Source: CBDEGK01 sp965237855 (GTDB taxonomy: Bacteria > Pseudomonadota > Gammaproteobacteria > Pseudomonadales > Halieaceae). Taken from it: a DNA stretch of 64,000 bases. Below the pieces are notes generated by a model that worked only from the letters and a program-made list of their open reading frames with translations, was not told where the DNA came from and did no database searches. Below, one piece after another: positions 42,215-50,338 of this stretch (within the stretch, counting starts at the first letter, position 1; each line of letters opens with the position of its first letter). Made by a program: the position numbers and the translations under genes. The stretch is taken from NCBI GenBank assembly GCA_965237855.1, contig CBDEGK010000003.1, positions 660,211-724,210 of the forward strand, read 5' to 3'.

Positions 42215-43434
42215 TGGCCGCTCCCCAGGAAAAACCAGGATTGGTGGCGCGTTTGATCACCTATATGCTGACCGAGAAACCGGATCTGTTTTTTGCCATC
42301 TTGCGCAATATCCAGCCGATTCTGGTAACACCCAAGGCGGTTTTTATCACGCGTTTTTTAGATGTACAGGAAGCCCTGTCGCGCCCCGAGATATTTCAGG
42401 TTACCTATGCACCGATGATGAACCCGTCGGTGGGTCCGTTTATGTTGGCCCGGGACAATACCGTCTACAACCAGCGCGACAAGGGCATTATGCGCGCCAT
42501 GATGCAGCGCGAGGACCTGCCGACGATCAGGGAGCAGGTCAGCCAGCTTACGCGCAGCGCTATTGATGGGCAGCGCGACAACAAATGCATTGAGGTGGTC
42601 AGCCAGATTTCGCGCATGGTGCCGGTGTTACTTACCGGCAGCTACTTTGGCTTTCCCGGCCCCGACACGGCATCGATGTTTCGTTGGTCGCGCGCAACCC
42701 AGTACGATATGTTCCACAACGTCGAGGGCAACGCCAAGGTCCACCATGACAATATCGACGCCGGCCAGGAAATGAAGGCCTACTTAGAGCAATTGCTGCC
42801 GCAACGCCGCGCCGAGATCGCGGCCGGTGCCACACCCGACGATATACTGTCGCGCATAATGCGCTCCAGCTTCGTCGACAGTATTCACTTCGACGATGCG
42901 CGGATTATTACCAACACCATGGGCACCCTGGTCGGCGGCATTGAAACTACCTCCCAGGCGATTGTACAAATATTAGATCAGTTGTTTAAACGACCTGAAG
43001 AGTTACAACAGGCCATAGCGGCCGCCCAGGCCAACGATGACGAGGCGATGTACCAGTACTGCTGGGAAGCGCTGCGATTTAATCCCATTAACCCCTTCGT
43101 GGTGCGGCGCTGTGTAAAGGATTACCGCATCGCCAGCGGTACCTGGCGCAGCAAGGTGGTGCCCGCTGGCACTACGGTACTGGTGTCCACTCGCTCGGCC
43201 ATGCGAGATGGCCGAGAGTTGGATGTTGCCTCCACTTTCTGCACGGACCGACCGGCCTATCACTACATGCACCTGGGCTATGGCCTACACACCTGCCTGG
43301 GTGATCAGTTGAGCCGGGTGCAAGTGCCGGAAATCGTCAAGCATTTACTGAAGCTGCCCAATCTTCGCCCCACGGGTACGATCGATTTTGAAGGCGGTCC
43401 TTTCCCAGAAAAATACACAGTGGAGTTTGGCTAG
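42214..43434 (+). CDS. Cytochrome P450
   Basis: A 406-residue P450. The I-helix GGIETT, the K-helix EALR (CWEALRFNP) and the heme loop LGYGLHTCLG with the cysteine ligand are all present. No membrane anchor, so it is probably a soluble class I enzyme needing ferredoxin or another donor. It is translationally coupled (ATG overlapping the stop) to the RoxA-like gene. Together they may oxidise a lipid or terpenoid in two steps; the substrate is not evident. Confidence 0.92.
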   Translation: MAAPQEKPGLVARLITYMLTEKPDLFFAILRNIQPILVTPKAVFITRFLDVQEALSRPEIFQVTYAPMMNPSVGPFMLARDNTVYNQRDKGIMRAMMQREDLPTIREQVSQLTRSAIDGQRDNKCIEVVSQISRMVPVLLTGSYFGFPGPDTASMFRWSRATQYDMFHNVEGNAKVHHDNIDAGQEMKAYLEQLLPQRRAEIAAGATPDDILSRIMRSSFVDSIHFDDARIITNTMGTLVGGIETTSQAIVQILDQLFKRPEELQQAIAAAQANDDEAMYQYCWEALRFNPINPFVVRRCVKDYRIASGTWRSKVVPAGTTVLVSTRSAMRDGRELDVASTFCTDRPAYHYMHLGYGLHTCLGDQLSRVQVPEIVKHLLKLPNLRPTGTIDFEGGPFPEKYTVEFG

Positions 43435-43481
43435 GCCGGCACGCCCCGCGTCACTAAGAACAACAACACAGGAGATGTGCC

Positions 43482-43658
43482 ATGGAGTACGTCGTGGTGA
43501 ATTTTGACGAAACGAGAGACGTCTACATAGACGATCAAAAAAACGGTGAGACCAACAAAACCGTGCGTGTCGGCGCCGGTACGCACACCTTTCGTCTCGG
43601 TGATCCGCAGGACTTGTACGTCGTCAGACCATTTGGGACAGTTAAATCCATTTTCTAA
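43482..43658 (+). CDS. Small PEGA-like protein, possibly truncated
   Basis: A 58-residue frame preceded by AGGAGATG. EYVVVNFDETRDVYIDDQKNGETNKTVRVGAGTHTFRLGDP has the G-x-T-x-x-x-x-V-x-x-G-x-H pattern of small PEGA-like beta domains. It follows the P450 gene in the same direction. Its last residues run to the edge of an inserted IS3-family fragment, so the native C-terminus may be lost. Confidence 0.5.
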   Translation: MEYVVVNFDETRDVYIDDQKNGETNKTVRVGAGTHTFRLGDPQDLYVVRPFGTVKSIF

Positions 43659-43689
43659 GAGACACTTTTCTGCCGGTTCTTCCTCCACT

Positions 43690-44538
43690 CTAGCCTGCTA
43701 ATCGCAGGTTGTGTACTTTTCGTTTGTTTAGAGTGCGCATTTTCACAAGGGCACGCTGATCCAGTATTTCATTTCTCCGTCCTTCGTAAACATCTGCGGG
43801 CGTCACGTTATCAAGCGACTCGTGGTACCGCTCATGATTGTAATGGGCAACCCACTCCGTAATGGCTTTTTCAAGCTCCCAGGGATAGTAGTAGTTTTCC
43901 AGCTTTACCACATTTTTCATAGAGCGATGGTATCGCTCAATCTTGCCCTGGGTCTGAGGGTGATAGGGCGTGCCACGCGTATGTTCCATACCCTGATTTT
44001 TCAACCAGGTCTTCAGCTCTCCGCTGATGTAACACGGCCCATTGTCCGACAAAAGCCTCGGCTTGTGCCGTACCCGTGCTTCGGATAATCCCGTCGCCTT
44101 GAGGGCGTCTTCGAGCGTATCGGTAACATCGGCAGCAGCCATCGTTGTGGTCAGTCGCCAGCTAATAATATAGCGCGAGTAATCATCCAGAATCGTCGAC
44201 AGGAAATACCAACCCCAGCCCACAATTCGGAAATAGGTGAAGTCCGTCTGCCAAAGCTCATGCACCCGGCTGGTCGGGTGCTGGAACTTATCCGACGCGC
44301 TCAGTACCGTAAACTGAGGGCTCGTGATCAAGTCATGCCCCTTGAGAATGCGATAAACACTGGACTCCGAGACGAAGTAATCATGGGTATCGGTGATATG
44401 CCAGGCCAGTTCCCTGGGCGTCAAATCGGGACAATCCAAGGCAACATCCACAAAAAATTTCCGAACAGAGTCCGGAATTCGATTCCAGTGACGCCGAGAT
44501 GCTCGGCCTTTACGTTCAAGGCGGTAATCATCCCCTTT
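43690..44538 (-). pseudogene. IS3-family transposase (integrase part), N-terminally truncated
   Basis: About 283 codons open from a stop at 44539. WNRIPDSVRKFFVDVALDCPD, ITDTHDYFVSESSVYRIL, then the integrase core with WQTDFTYF, LLSDNGPCYIS and HPQTQGKIERYH give the DDE triad. Relatives have a helix-turn-helix part in front, which is missing here. A GTG at 44451 is the first clear start but falls inside conserved sequence. Cut on its 5' side by the next IS3 element. Confidence 0.8.
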
Positions 44539-44836
44539 TTAACCGACGCCAAAAGTAGATGTCATGCTGCAATCAGCACTTGTTTCGGTGGTAAGCCACC
44601 ATTGGCCTTATTAGGCCGTTCGTTATTGTAAAACCAAAGCCACTTCGTGGCATAGTCTTGCACTTCTGCAATTGACCCGAATATGTATTGGCTCAGCCAG
44701 CTGTATCGTATCGTGCGATTGTAACGTTCGACGTAAGCATTTTGCTGCGGATTGCCGGGCTGAATAAACTCAAGCTGGATATCGTGTTTTTCCGTCCATG
44801 TCTCCAGGTCTTGGCTAATAAATTCTGGGCCGTTGT

Positions 44837-46448
44837 ACATATGGAACAGAGCTCTTAACTGGTCAGAGCTTCCAATAGAGTGCTCGTAGTGGCCACAGCA
44901 ACATGTAGATCTCCTAAAGTAAGAATGCGAACTCTCACAACAGGAGGCATGTTGCCATGACCGTAATTCACGATATATCTAAAACCAGTACATTAGTAGC
45001 CATCGATATTTCCAAGAGCAGGAACGACATCCTGATTCAGGAGCTGGGAAGGAATCGGTACAAGATGAGCATTACAAATGAGCGCGTAGACCACGACCGA
45101 TTTATTCAATTGCTCTCCAGCTTCAAAGATCCTGTTGATGTTGGCTTTGAAGCGACTGGAAACTACCATAGAGCCATTGCCTGGAGATTAGTATCCGCCG
45201 GATTCAACGTACACTTGATTTCCTCCGTTGCCTTGGCTCGGACGCGAGAGGCCCTTCATAACAGTTGGGATAAGAACGACCCCAAGGACGCCCAGGTGAT
45301 GCTGTATATGTTGGCCACTGGGAATGTGCAGCGATATCAGGATCCGCTTCAAGTCGGCATCAACGATTGGCAAGAAATGTCCAAAACCCATGATGCGATA
45401 TCCAAAGATAAGACTGAAGTCCTGCATCGACTACAGACGCACTATCTGCCGTTGTACTTTCCTGAGATTGACCGATTTCGGCATAACTCCCGCTCCGACT
45501 GGTTCTTCAGATTCCTTCATGAGTTCCCTACACCCGGCACAATACAGGCGCTCAGCCGAGAACAATTTATTATGGCGGCGTGGGACCTCGTGGGTCGAAA
45601 AGTCGCTAAAACACGTGTGTTATCAGATATTTATGACACGGCCGCATCCTCTACAGGTTTGCCCATATCGGAGTCATCCTCTGCCATAGTGATGTATCGG
45701 CTAGTTATCACCCAGATGCGACAACTGATTAAACACCGCGATACGATAGAAGCACATGCACAAGAACAATTGGGCGCTCACCCTGACTTTATTCGCTTGC
45801 AGCAGCTGCCCGGTATTGGGCCTATACATGCCTTAACCATCCTCGCTGAGGCTGGGGACCTTCGCAGATTTGGACACTATCGACAGTTTTTGAAGTTCTG
45901 CGGATTCGATCTTGCCACACGCCAATCCGGGCAATTTCGTGGTCAGAGCAAACTCTCCAAATACGGGAACGCTCGCCTTCGACGTGCATTCTGGATGGCC
46001 GGTCAAATAGCCGTCAGACAGCGAGAAAATAGCTTTCGCGACAAGTTCCAAAGGTACATAGCGCGCGATAGAGAAAATCGAGATCTACGCCGCAAGGCGT
46101 TAACAGCTGTTGCCGCCAAAATGGCAAGAGTTGCATATTCCGTGATCAAGCACGAGACCGATTATCGACCCTTTTATGGGGTTAGATAACCAGGCGGATG
46201 AACCCTCTCTGTGGGGCCGTAGAGGCGTTTTGACCTCGTAGACAATGTTTGGGTCTTCTGCCTGGACCTGTATCTCGTGTTGGGAATGGTGAGGACTGCT
46301 AGTCAGATCCTGTGTTTATAATGGGCGAGAACTATCCATAAATGGGCGGAAGGAAACCTGGGAATATGGTGCCTGGTTGCTCGCAACGCCGCCTAGGGCG
46401 GTGGAGGGAGATCTTTTGTGTGTAGATAACTTGACTCCAGACTTAGAA
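44837..46448 (+). mobile_element. IS110-family element inserted in an IS3 orfB (1612 bp)
   Basis: Bounded by the hexamer CGTTGT shared by both junctions. It contains one intact transposase gene, a 120-base upstream end and a 259-base noncoding downstream end. In IS110/IS1111 elements one noncoding end encodes the bridge RNA that pairs with donor and target; the longer downstream end is the natural candidate here. Confidence 0.8.
44957..46189 (+). CDS. IS110-family transposase (DEDD recombinase)
   Basis: A 410-residue protein. The N-terminal RuvC-like domain has VAIDISKSRNDI, GFEATGNYHRAIA and WDKNDPKDAQV as acidic DEDD positions. The C-terminal Transposase_20 domain has LQQLPGIGPIHALTILAEAGD and the conserved Ser/Gly region SKLSKYGNARLRRAFWMA. 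It appears intact and may be active. An AGGAGG ribosome site lies 10 bases before the ATG. Confidence 0.92.
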   Translation: MTVIHDISKTSTLVAIDISKSRNDILIQELGRNRYKMSITNERVDHDRFIQLLSSFKDPVDVGFEATGNYHRAIAWRLVSAGFNVHLISSVALARTREALHNSWDKNDPKDAQVMLYMLATGNVQRYQDPLQVGINDWQEMSKTHDAISKDKTEVLHRLQTHYLPLYFPEIDRFRHNSRSDWFFRFLHEFPTPGTIQALSREQFIMAAWDLVGRKVAKTRVLSDIYDTAASSTGLPISESSSAIVMYRLVITQMRQLIKHRDTIEAHAQEQLGAHPDFIRLQQLPGIGPIHALTILAEAGDLRRFGHYRQFLKFCGFDLATRQSGQFRGQSKLSKYGNARLRRAFWMAGQIAVRQRENSFRDKFQRYIARDRENRDLRRKALTAVAAKMARVAYSVIKHETDYRPFYGVR

Positions 46449-46988
46449 CGTTGTCGCAAACGATGATTGAAGGCTGCCTTCTTTGGCTGCATATTTCCTC
46501 CAGGTACCGGGTCATACGTGCGCCTGAAATGGACACATCCACCAATTGACCCACGCACTCTCGGGTGAAGTCATCGACGATGTTAAGCACCCTGAAGCGC
46601 CGCGCCGTCGTTAACTGATCACTGATAAAATCCAATGACCACCGCTCATTCGCTTTTGTCGGCACGGACATAGGCACTCTGGGGCGAATCAACTTCTTCC
46701 GCTTCTTGGTTCTGACCTGTAGCCCTTCTTCCGTGTAGATCCGATAGGTGCGCTTCCGATTCACCACCAAGCCCTCAGCCTTGAGCAAGCCATGTAGCAT
46801 CAAATAGCCGTAGCGCGAATACTCTGTGCTCAGCTCTCTTAGTCGGGCCCGTAGCTGCTCGTCCTGACGTCCTTTGGGTTGATACTGATAACCCGACCGG
46901 CTCACACCAGCCAATCTACAGGCCTTCCTCTCGCTCGCCAGGTCATGCTCTACTAAATGCGATACCGCTGCATGTCGAGCCGCTGGCG

Positions 46989-47255
46989 TCACCACTTTTT
47001 TGACACAATCTCCTTGAGCGCGGCGTTGTCCAACGCGGCTTCCGCCAGCAGTCTCTTCAGCTTGCCGTTCTCCGATTCCAACTCCCGGAGTCGCTTGGCA
47101 TCAGAGACGTCCATGCCGCCATACTTAGACTTCCAGCGGTAAAAGGTGCCCTGGGCGATGCCCATATCCCTGCAAATGCTCTCGACCGTGACCCCAGACT
47201 CATGCTGGTTCAGTACTCCAATGATTTGTTCTTCCGTATATCGTTTGCCCTTCAT
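46989..47255 (-). CDS. IS3-family transposase OrfA
   Basis: An 88-residue HTH_8-type protein: KRYTEEQIIGVLNQHESGVT, GIAQGTFYRWKSKYGGMD, then a leucine-zipper-like RLRELESENGKLKRLLAEA. It overlaps orfB by 7 bases in a different frame, the usual IS3 frameshift arrangement. OrfA is intact, but its partner is broken by the IS110 insertion. Confidence 0.9.
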   Translation of the reverse strand: MKGKRYTEEQIIGVLNQHESGVTVESICRDMGIAQGTFYRWKSKYGGMDVSDAKRLRELESENGKLKRLLAEAALDNAALKEIVSKKW

Positions 47256-47642
47256 AGTGAAATCTCCTATCTAACAATTTTAGGAGATTTTTCACCATTG
47301 TCATGGCCCGAAATCTGGGGGAAAGGTCAACTATTTCTGCATCGCCTGATTGGCGAATCGTCACTGTAATCATGGAAATTCCGCAGATTGTTTTACTACA
47401 GTAAAACATAGCAAGAACTGCAGCTTCTGTGTAGCACTCCTATTCGTCTTTTGTAACCTCTTTCTGTGCTTTGAAAAAATATACGGGGGGACCCATAACA
47501 TTTAGTGAGGTTTAGAAAAAGCCGGCAGTGGCTCCTGTTACGTTAGTTATATACTGTTAGATAGTAGTTAGTAATAAGTTAGAGAGTTAGTACGTTACCG
47601 GTCAAAAAACATGTTTAAATACAAAGAGATAAGCCACTTTCT

Positions 47643-47840
47643 GTGTCTCGTTTCACGATAGTTCGTGTCCCATTTCACGAAGTAAGGTGTCTCGATTCAC
47701 GATAGTTTGTGTCTCGATTCACGATAGTTTGTGTCTCGATTCACGATAGTTTGTGTCTCGATTCACGATAGTTTGTGTCTCGATTCACGATAGTTTGTGT
47801 CTCGATTCACGATAGTTTGTGTCTCGATTCACGTGCCAAT
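47643..47840 (+). repeat. Nine tandem 22-bp iterons
   Basis: Unit GTGTCTCGATTCACGATAG plus TTT. Starts at 47643, 47665, 47687, 47709, 47731, 47753, 47775, 47797 and 47819. Six central units (47687-47818) are identical; the first two and the last diverge (for example GTGTCCCATTTCACGAAG). A tenth partial unit lies at 48010-48027. No spacers of variable sequence, so this is not a CRISPR array. Confidence 0.95.
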
Positions 47841-47859
47841 TCACAGGTTATCCGCAGGT

Positions 47860-47868
47860 TTATCCACA
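47860..47868. promoter_or_regulatory. DnaA box
   Basis: TTATCCACA, the strict consensus, beside a second related site TTATCCGCA at 47848-47856, directly next to the iterons. Confidence 0.85.
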
Positions 47869-48009
47869 GACCAGAGGTCGGGAATCCCTCCAAGGTGATG
47901 TTTTTTGTGACATAGAGCTGCCAATTTGTGGAATACACTTCCCGCATACGGTATTCAAAAGTGCTAAGTTTTGCGGGCAAATGGGCGGTTACTTTTCTAA
48001 GTCCGAAGT

Positions 48010-48027
48010 GTGTCTCGATTCACGATA
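48010..48027 (+). repeat. Isolated iteron at the 3' end of repA
   Basis: GTGTCTCGATTCACGATA repeats the first 18 bases of the iteron and covers the stop codon of the initiator gene (48020-48022), 170 bases from the main array. It may serve for handcuffing or autoregulation. Confidence 0.75.
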
Positions 48028-48910
48028 ACGCAGGGAGTTTATCTTCCGGGGTTCTCTTCACTACGATCAGTTTTTCCTGGGCATTCATTTTTGGACATGC
48101 CTTTTCGTGGTCCAGGAGATACCCTGGGATGCCCTGCTCTGCGACAGCGTTTTTAATTTTCCTCCTAAACTCTCTCACCGACGAGCGCGTGCCAAATTTG
48201 TTGTACAGTTTAGTGATGGAGATCTCCCAGATAGGTTGATTGCCGCAGTATTTCCTGCACAGCTCGTAGAGCCTGCGGGAAATGGGAGAGCGTAGGTCAA
48301 AATAGCGTTTGTCATAGGTTAACACCTGCCGCTTGTAGACGGCCTGTGCTAGCCGTTCGCTCAGTGTTATCTCGATGCTGCTCATGCGGCCGTTGGTTTC
48401 CTGAATCATCGCATCGTCGATGAACCCAAAGATATAACCCTTTTGTGTTTTCCCAACCTTACCTTCGACTGTGATATTCGATTTAAAAGTTGTGCCTCTC
48501 AGACGTACCAGTGATTCTTGGAGTATTTGGTAGCTCCTGCCATCGGTGTTCCTTCGCGTCGCCTTTAAATAGTCGTATGCCGTAATACGAACCTTTCGGC
48601 TGACAGGTAAGCCTCGATTTTGCGCCTCTACAATCTGGGAAATGGCATACAACAGGAGGTCTTTGTCGAATATGGTCGCCCTACCCTTCGCCGAAGGGAT
48701 AATTTCAATCCACCCCTTGGTTGCGGGGTTGTCGAAGCGGTAGATTTCCTTGTCTGGGCGAGTTGAAATCGCGAATATAGGATACTCCATGCTCGACATT
48801 TCGCCTTTCGTCGTCACATCCACCAGGTCGGCGACAAAGAGGTCTAGCTGGTCCTCAGGGGACTCCACGGTAACTGTCTGCGATGGAAGCGCCTCTACGG
48901 ATGTCTGCAT
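48020..48910 (-). CDS. repA: Plasmid replication initiator, RPA family
   Basis: A 296-residue initiator. DLFVADLVDVTTKGEMSSMEYPIF, ATIFDKDLLLYAISQIVEAQNRG, KVRITAYDYLKATRRNTDGRSY and SLVRLRGTTFKSNI match the Replication initiator protein A family, which binds iterons and opens the origin. SPISRRLYELCRKYCG and a C-terminal winged helix follow. Its stop lies within an iteron. Upstream is a dyad (48925-48941) that could control it. Confidence 0.93.
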   Translation of the reverse strand: MQTSVEALPSQTVTVESPEDQLDLFVADLVDVTTKGEMSSMEYPIFAISTRPDKEIYRFDNPATKGWIEIIPSAKGRATIFDKDLLLYAISQIVEAQNRGLPVSRKVRITAYDYLKATRRNTDGRSYQILQESLVRLRGTTFKSNITVEGKVGKTQKGYIFGFIDDAMIQETNGRMSSIEITLSERLAQAVYKRQVLTYDKRYFDLRSPISRRLYELCRKYCGNQPIWEISITKLYNKFGTRSSVREFRRKIKNAVAEQGIPGYLLDHEKACPKMNAQEKLIVVKRTPEDKLPALS

Positions 48911-48924
48911 ACTATCTCCTGTGA

Positions 48925-48941
48925 TGTACCACCCTGGTACA
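48925..48941. promoter_or_regulatory. 17-bp dyad upstream of repA, candidate parS/operator 1
   Basis: TGTACCACCCTGGTACA, arms of 7 around CCC, 14 bases before the repA start. The same sequence occurs in the opposite orientation at 50365-50381 with one end base changed. Confidence 0.55.
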
Positions 48942-48947
48942 CTTGCG

Positions 48948-49322
48948 TCACACGGTAACTAATAAGCGTTGTGTTAATGCGGTGCGTACAACGGCACTGC
49001 GGTCCTTCACTGCACCAAACTGCAGTTTGGTGCGGTCTAGAAGCGCCTCTATGCCCTTGTCTAGCACTACATCTATCGTCAGGGACACGGTGGTGCTCCC
49101 TCCTCCTTGTGTTTCGTAGAATTCTTCAGCCAGTAGCTCCGGCGCCCCTTCCTCGGACAGAAACACCCGTAGCACCCCGGACAGCCACGTAGAGCGTCCC
49201 CGCTTCTTTATTCCGTCTTCAACAAGTGCTGCTTCCATATCCTGAGCCATACCTGTAGACATTCGTATGCTCGTCCTCACCACTGGCTTTGTGGGTGTCG
49301 GTGAAAATACCTTTTTCTTCAC
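48948..49322 (-). CDS. Tandem ribbon-helix-helix-like plasmid protein
   Basis: A 124-residue protein that seems to contain two ribbon-helix-helix units: VVRTSIRMSTGMAQDMEAAL with GRSTWLSGVLRVFL, and TVSLTIDVVLDKGIEALLDR with DRSAVVRTALTQRLL. No known family name. It overlaps the end of parB by 4 bases and precedes repA in the same direction, so a role in regulating partition or initiation is likely but unproven. Confidence 0.6.
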   Translation of the reverse strand: MKKKVFSPTPTKPVVRTSIRMSTGMAQDMEAALVEDGIKKRGRSTWLSGVLRVFLSEEGAPELLAEEFYETQGGGSTTVSLTIDVVLDKGIEALLDRTKLQFGAVKDRSAVVRTALTQRLLVTV

Positions 49323-50338
49323 AGTTCAGTTTCTCCAAAAAACTCGAACACCAAGTTCAATGCGGTTTTCAATTCTTTCTCATCACCCAACTTCAGCTTT
49401 GAAATATGCTCTGCCAGGGTCGGGTCTTCTAGCTTGTCCGCGGTGGCTTGCACCATAAATCCAATGCCACTGATGTCTTCCCCTTTTGAAAACTTGAGCG
49501 TCGCTTGCTTGGGTATCTCCTTCGGGTTTTTGCTTTCCATACATAAATTATGTGCCAATACTATGCTGTTAACCTTTCCCGAGTTTATGGATTCCCAAAG
49601 TGACTTGCTGGCGTGTTTAATGACGGATAAATAGCGCTGAGCTGTCGTCTTACCCATCCCCGTTTTCGATGCAAATTCACGAACACTTACGTCCCGCTTG
49701 CCTGTCTGTGTCTTCCAGGCGCTTATTATTCGCTTCAGGTTTTCGAGTTTTTCAAAAAGCCGCAGATCCTCCCGTTCTTCATTTTCGGACCATTGCAGCA
49801 ACAACAGCTCCAGCTCTTCAGGACGTTGGTCAAATATTCTTACCGGGGCATAGCTTGCTCCTAGCAACAGGCAAACTAGGAGCCTCCTTTCACCTGCGGC
49901 CACTCGATAAACACCGTCGTGGGGGTAAACAGCAATGGGGTTAATCAGGCGGTCAGCAGAACCCAAAGATGAAGCAAAGCGGAGGAGGGTGGTTAGCTCC
50001 TTTACGGCCCGTTTGCCCGCTGCAAGACTCTTGGTAGCTTCTAGGGCATATGCTTCCACCCAGTCAGCGGATTCGGAGAAATTCGCGGGGAGTGGCTTCT
50101 TTTCTATTAAGGACTCAATGCCTTCTCTGGTAACCACCAACTGCCGGGGGTTTCCTGGATCAAGGGTTATTACGTCCACCGGTAGTGTCTTGCTGTTGAT
50201 ATTCTGGACGCCTTCCAGTCGTTTGCTGCGCTCACTAACCGCATCTGCCCAACCTGGCGTAACAGAAGAGCCTTGGGATTCCTCCTTCTCCTCAGTGATA
50301 ACGGCACCTGTTCCAAAAATCTTCTTCTTTCGACTCAT
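49319..50338 (-). CDS. parB: ParB-family partition protein
   Basis: A 339-residue protein. The ParB/Srx domain with INPIAVYPHDGVYRVAAGERRLLVCLLLG, then ENEEREDLRLFEKLENLKRII, and a KorB/ParB helix-turn-helix (VREFASKTGMGKTTAQRYLSV). It binds centromere sites and, with ParA, segregates the replicon. It overlaps parA by 4 bases and the tandem RHH gene by 4 bases. Confidence 0.92.
   Translation of the reverse strand: MSRKKKIFGTGAVITEEKEESQGSSVTPGWADAVSERSKRLEGVQNINSKTLPVDVITLDPGNPRQLVVTREGIESLIEKKPLPANFSESADWVEAYALEATKSLAAGKRAVKELTTLLRFASSLGSADRLINPIAVYPHDGVYRVAAGERRLLVCLLLGASYAPVRIFDQRPEELELLLLQWSENEEREDLRLFEKLENLKRIISAWKTQTGKRDVSVREFASKTGMGKTTAQRYLSVIKHASKSLWESINSGKVNSIVLAHNLCMESKNPKEIPKQATLKFSKGEDISGIGFMVQATADKLEDPTLAEHISKLKLGDEKELKTALNLVFEFFGETEL

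Larger units (their letters stand above)
44562..46995 (-). pseudogene. IS3-family transposase OrfB split by an IS110 insertion
   Basis: The N-terminal part (46995 to 46449) runs to WSLDFISDQLT (first Asp) and PSIIVCDN (second Asp). The C-terminal part (44836 to 44562) resumes at NGPEFISQDLETW and contains NAYVERYNRT (Glu). CGTTGT occurs at both junctions (44831-44836 and 46449-46454). Deleting 44837-46454 joins them in frame as VCDNGPEFIS and restores a 271-residue transposase, the normal length. Confidence 0.88.
44545..47329 (-). mobile_element. IS3-family element interrupted by an IS110 element
   Basis: orfA (46989-47255) and the two parts of orfB lie on the minus strand. The right end reads inward TGACCTTTCCCCCAGATTTC (47329 downward). 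The left end is not precisely visible and is placed near 44545. The IS110-type element at 44837-46448 sits inside orfB. Confidence 0.7.
47520..47868. other. Plasmid-type replication origin (oriV)
   Basis: An A/T-rich stretch with TTAGTTATATACTG, GATAGTAGTTAGTAATAAG and AGTTAGAGAGTTAG (47540-47600) precedes nine tandem 22-bp iterons (47643-47840) and two DnaA-box-like sites (TTATCCGCA 47848-47856; perfect TTATCCACA 47860-47868). This is the usual layout of an iteron-controlled origin, and it lies next to a replication initiator gene. Confidence 0.88.

Noticed and set aside
47643..47840. CRISPR array
   Set aside because: The units are contiguous 22-mers with no variable spacers, next to repA and DnaA boxes; they are iterons.
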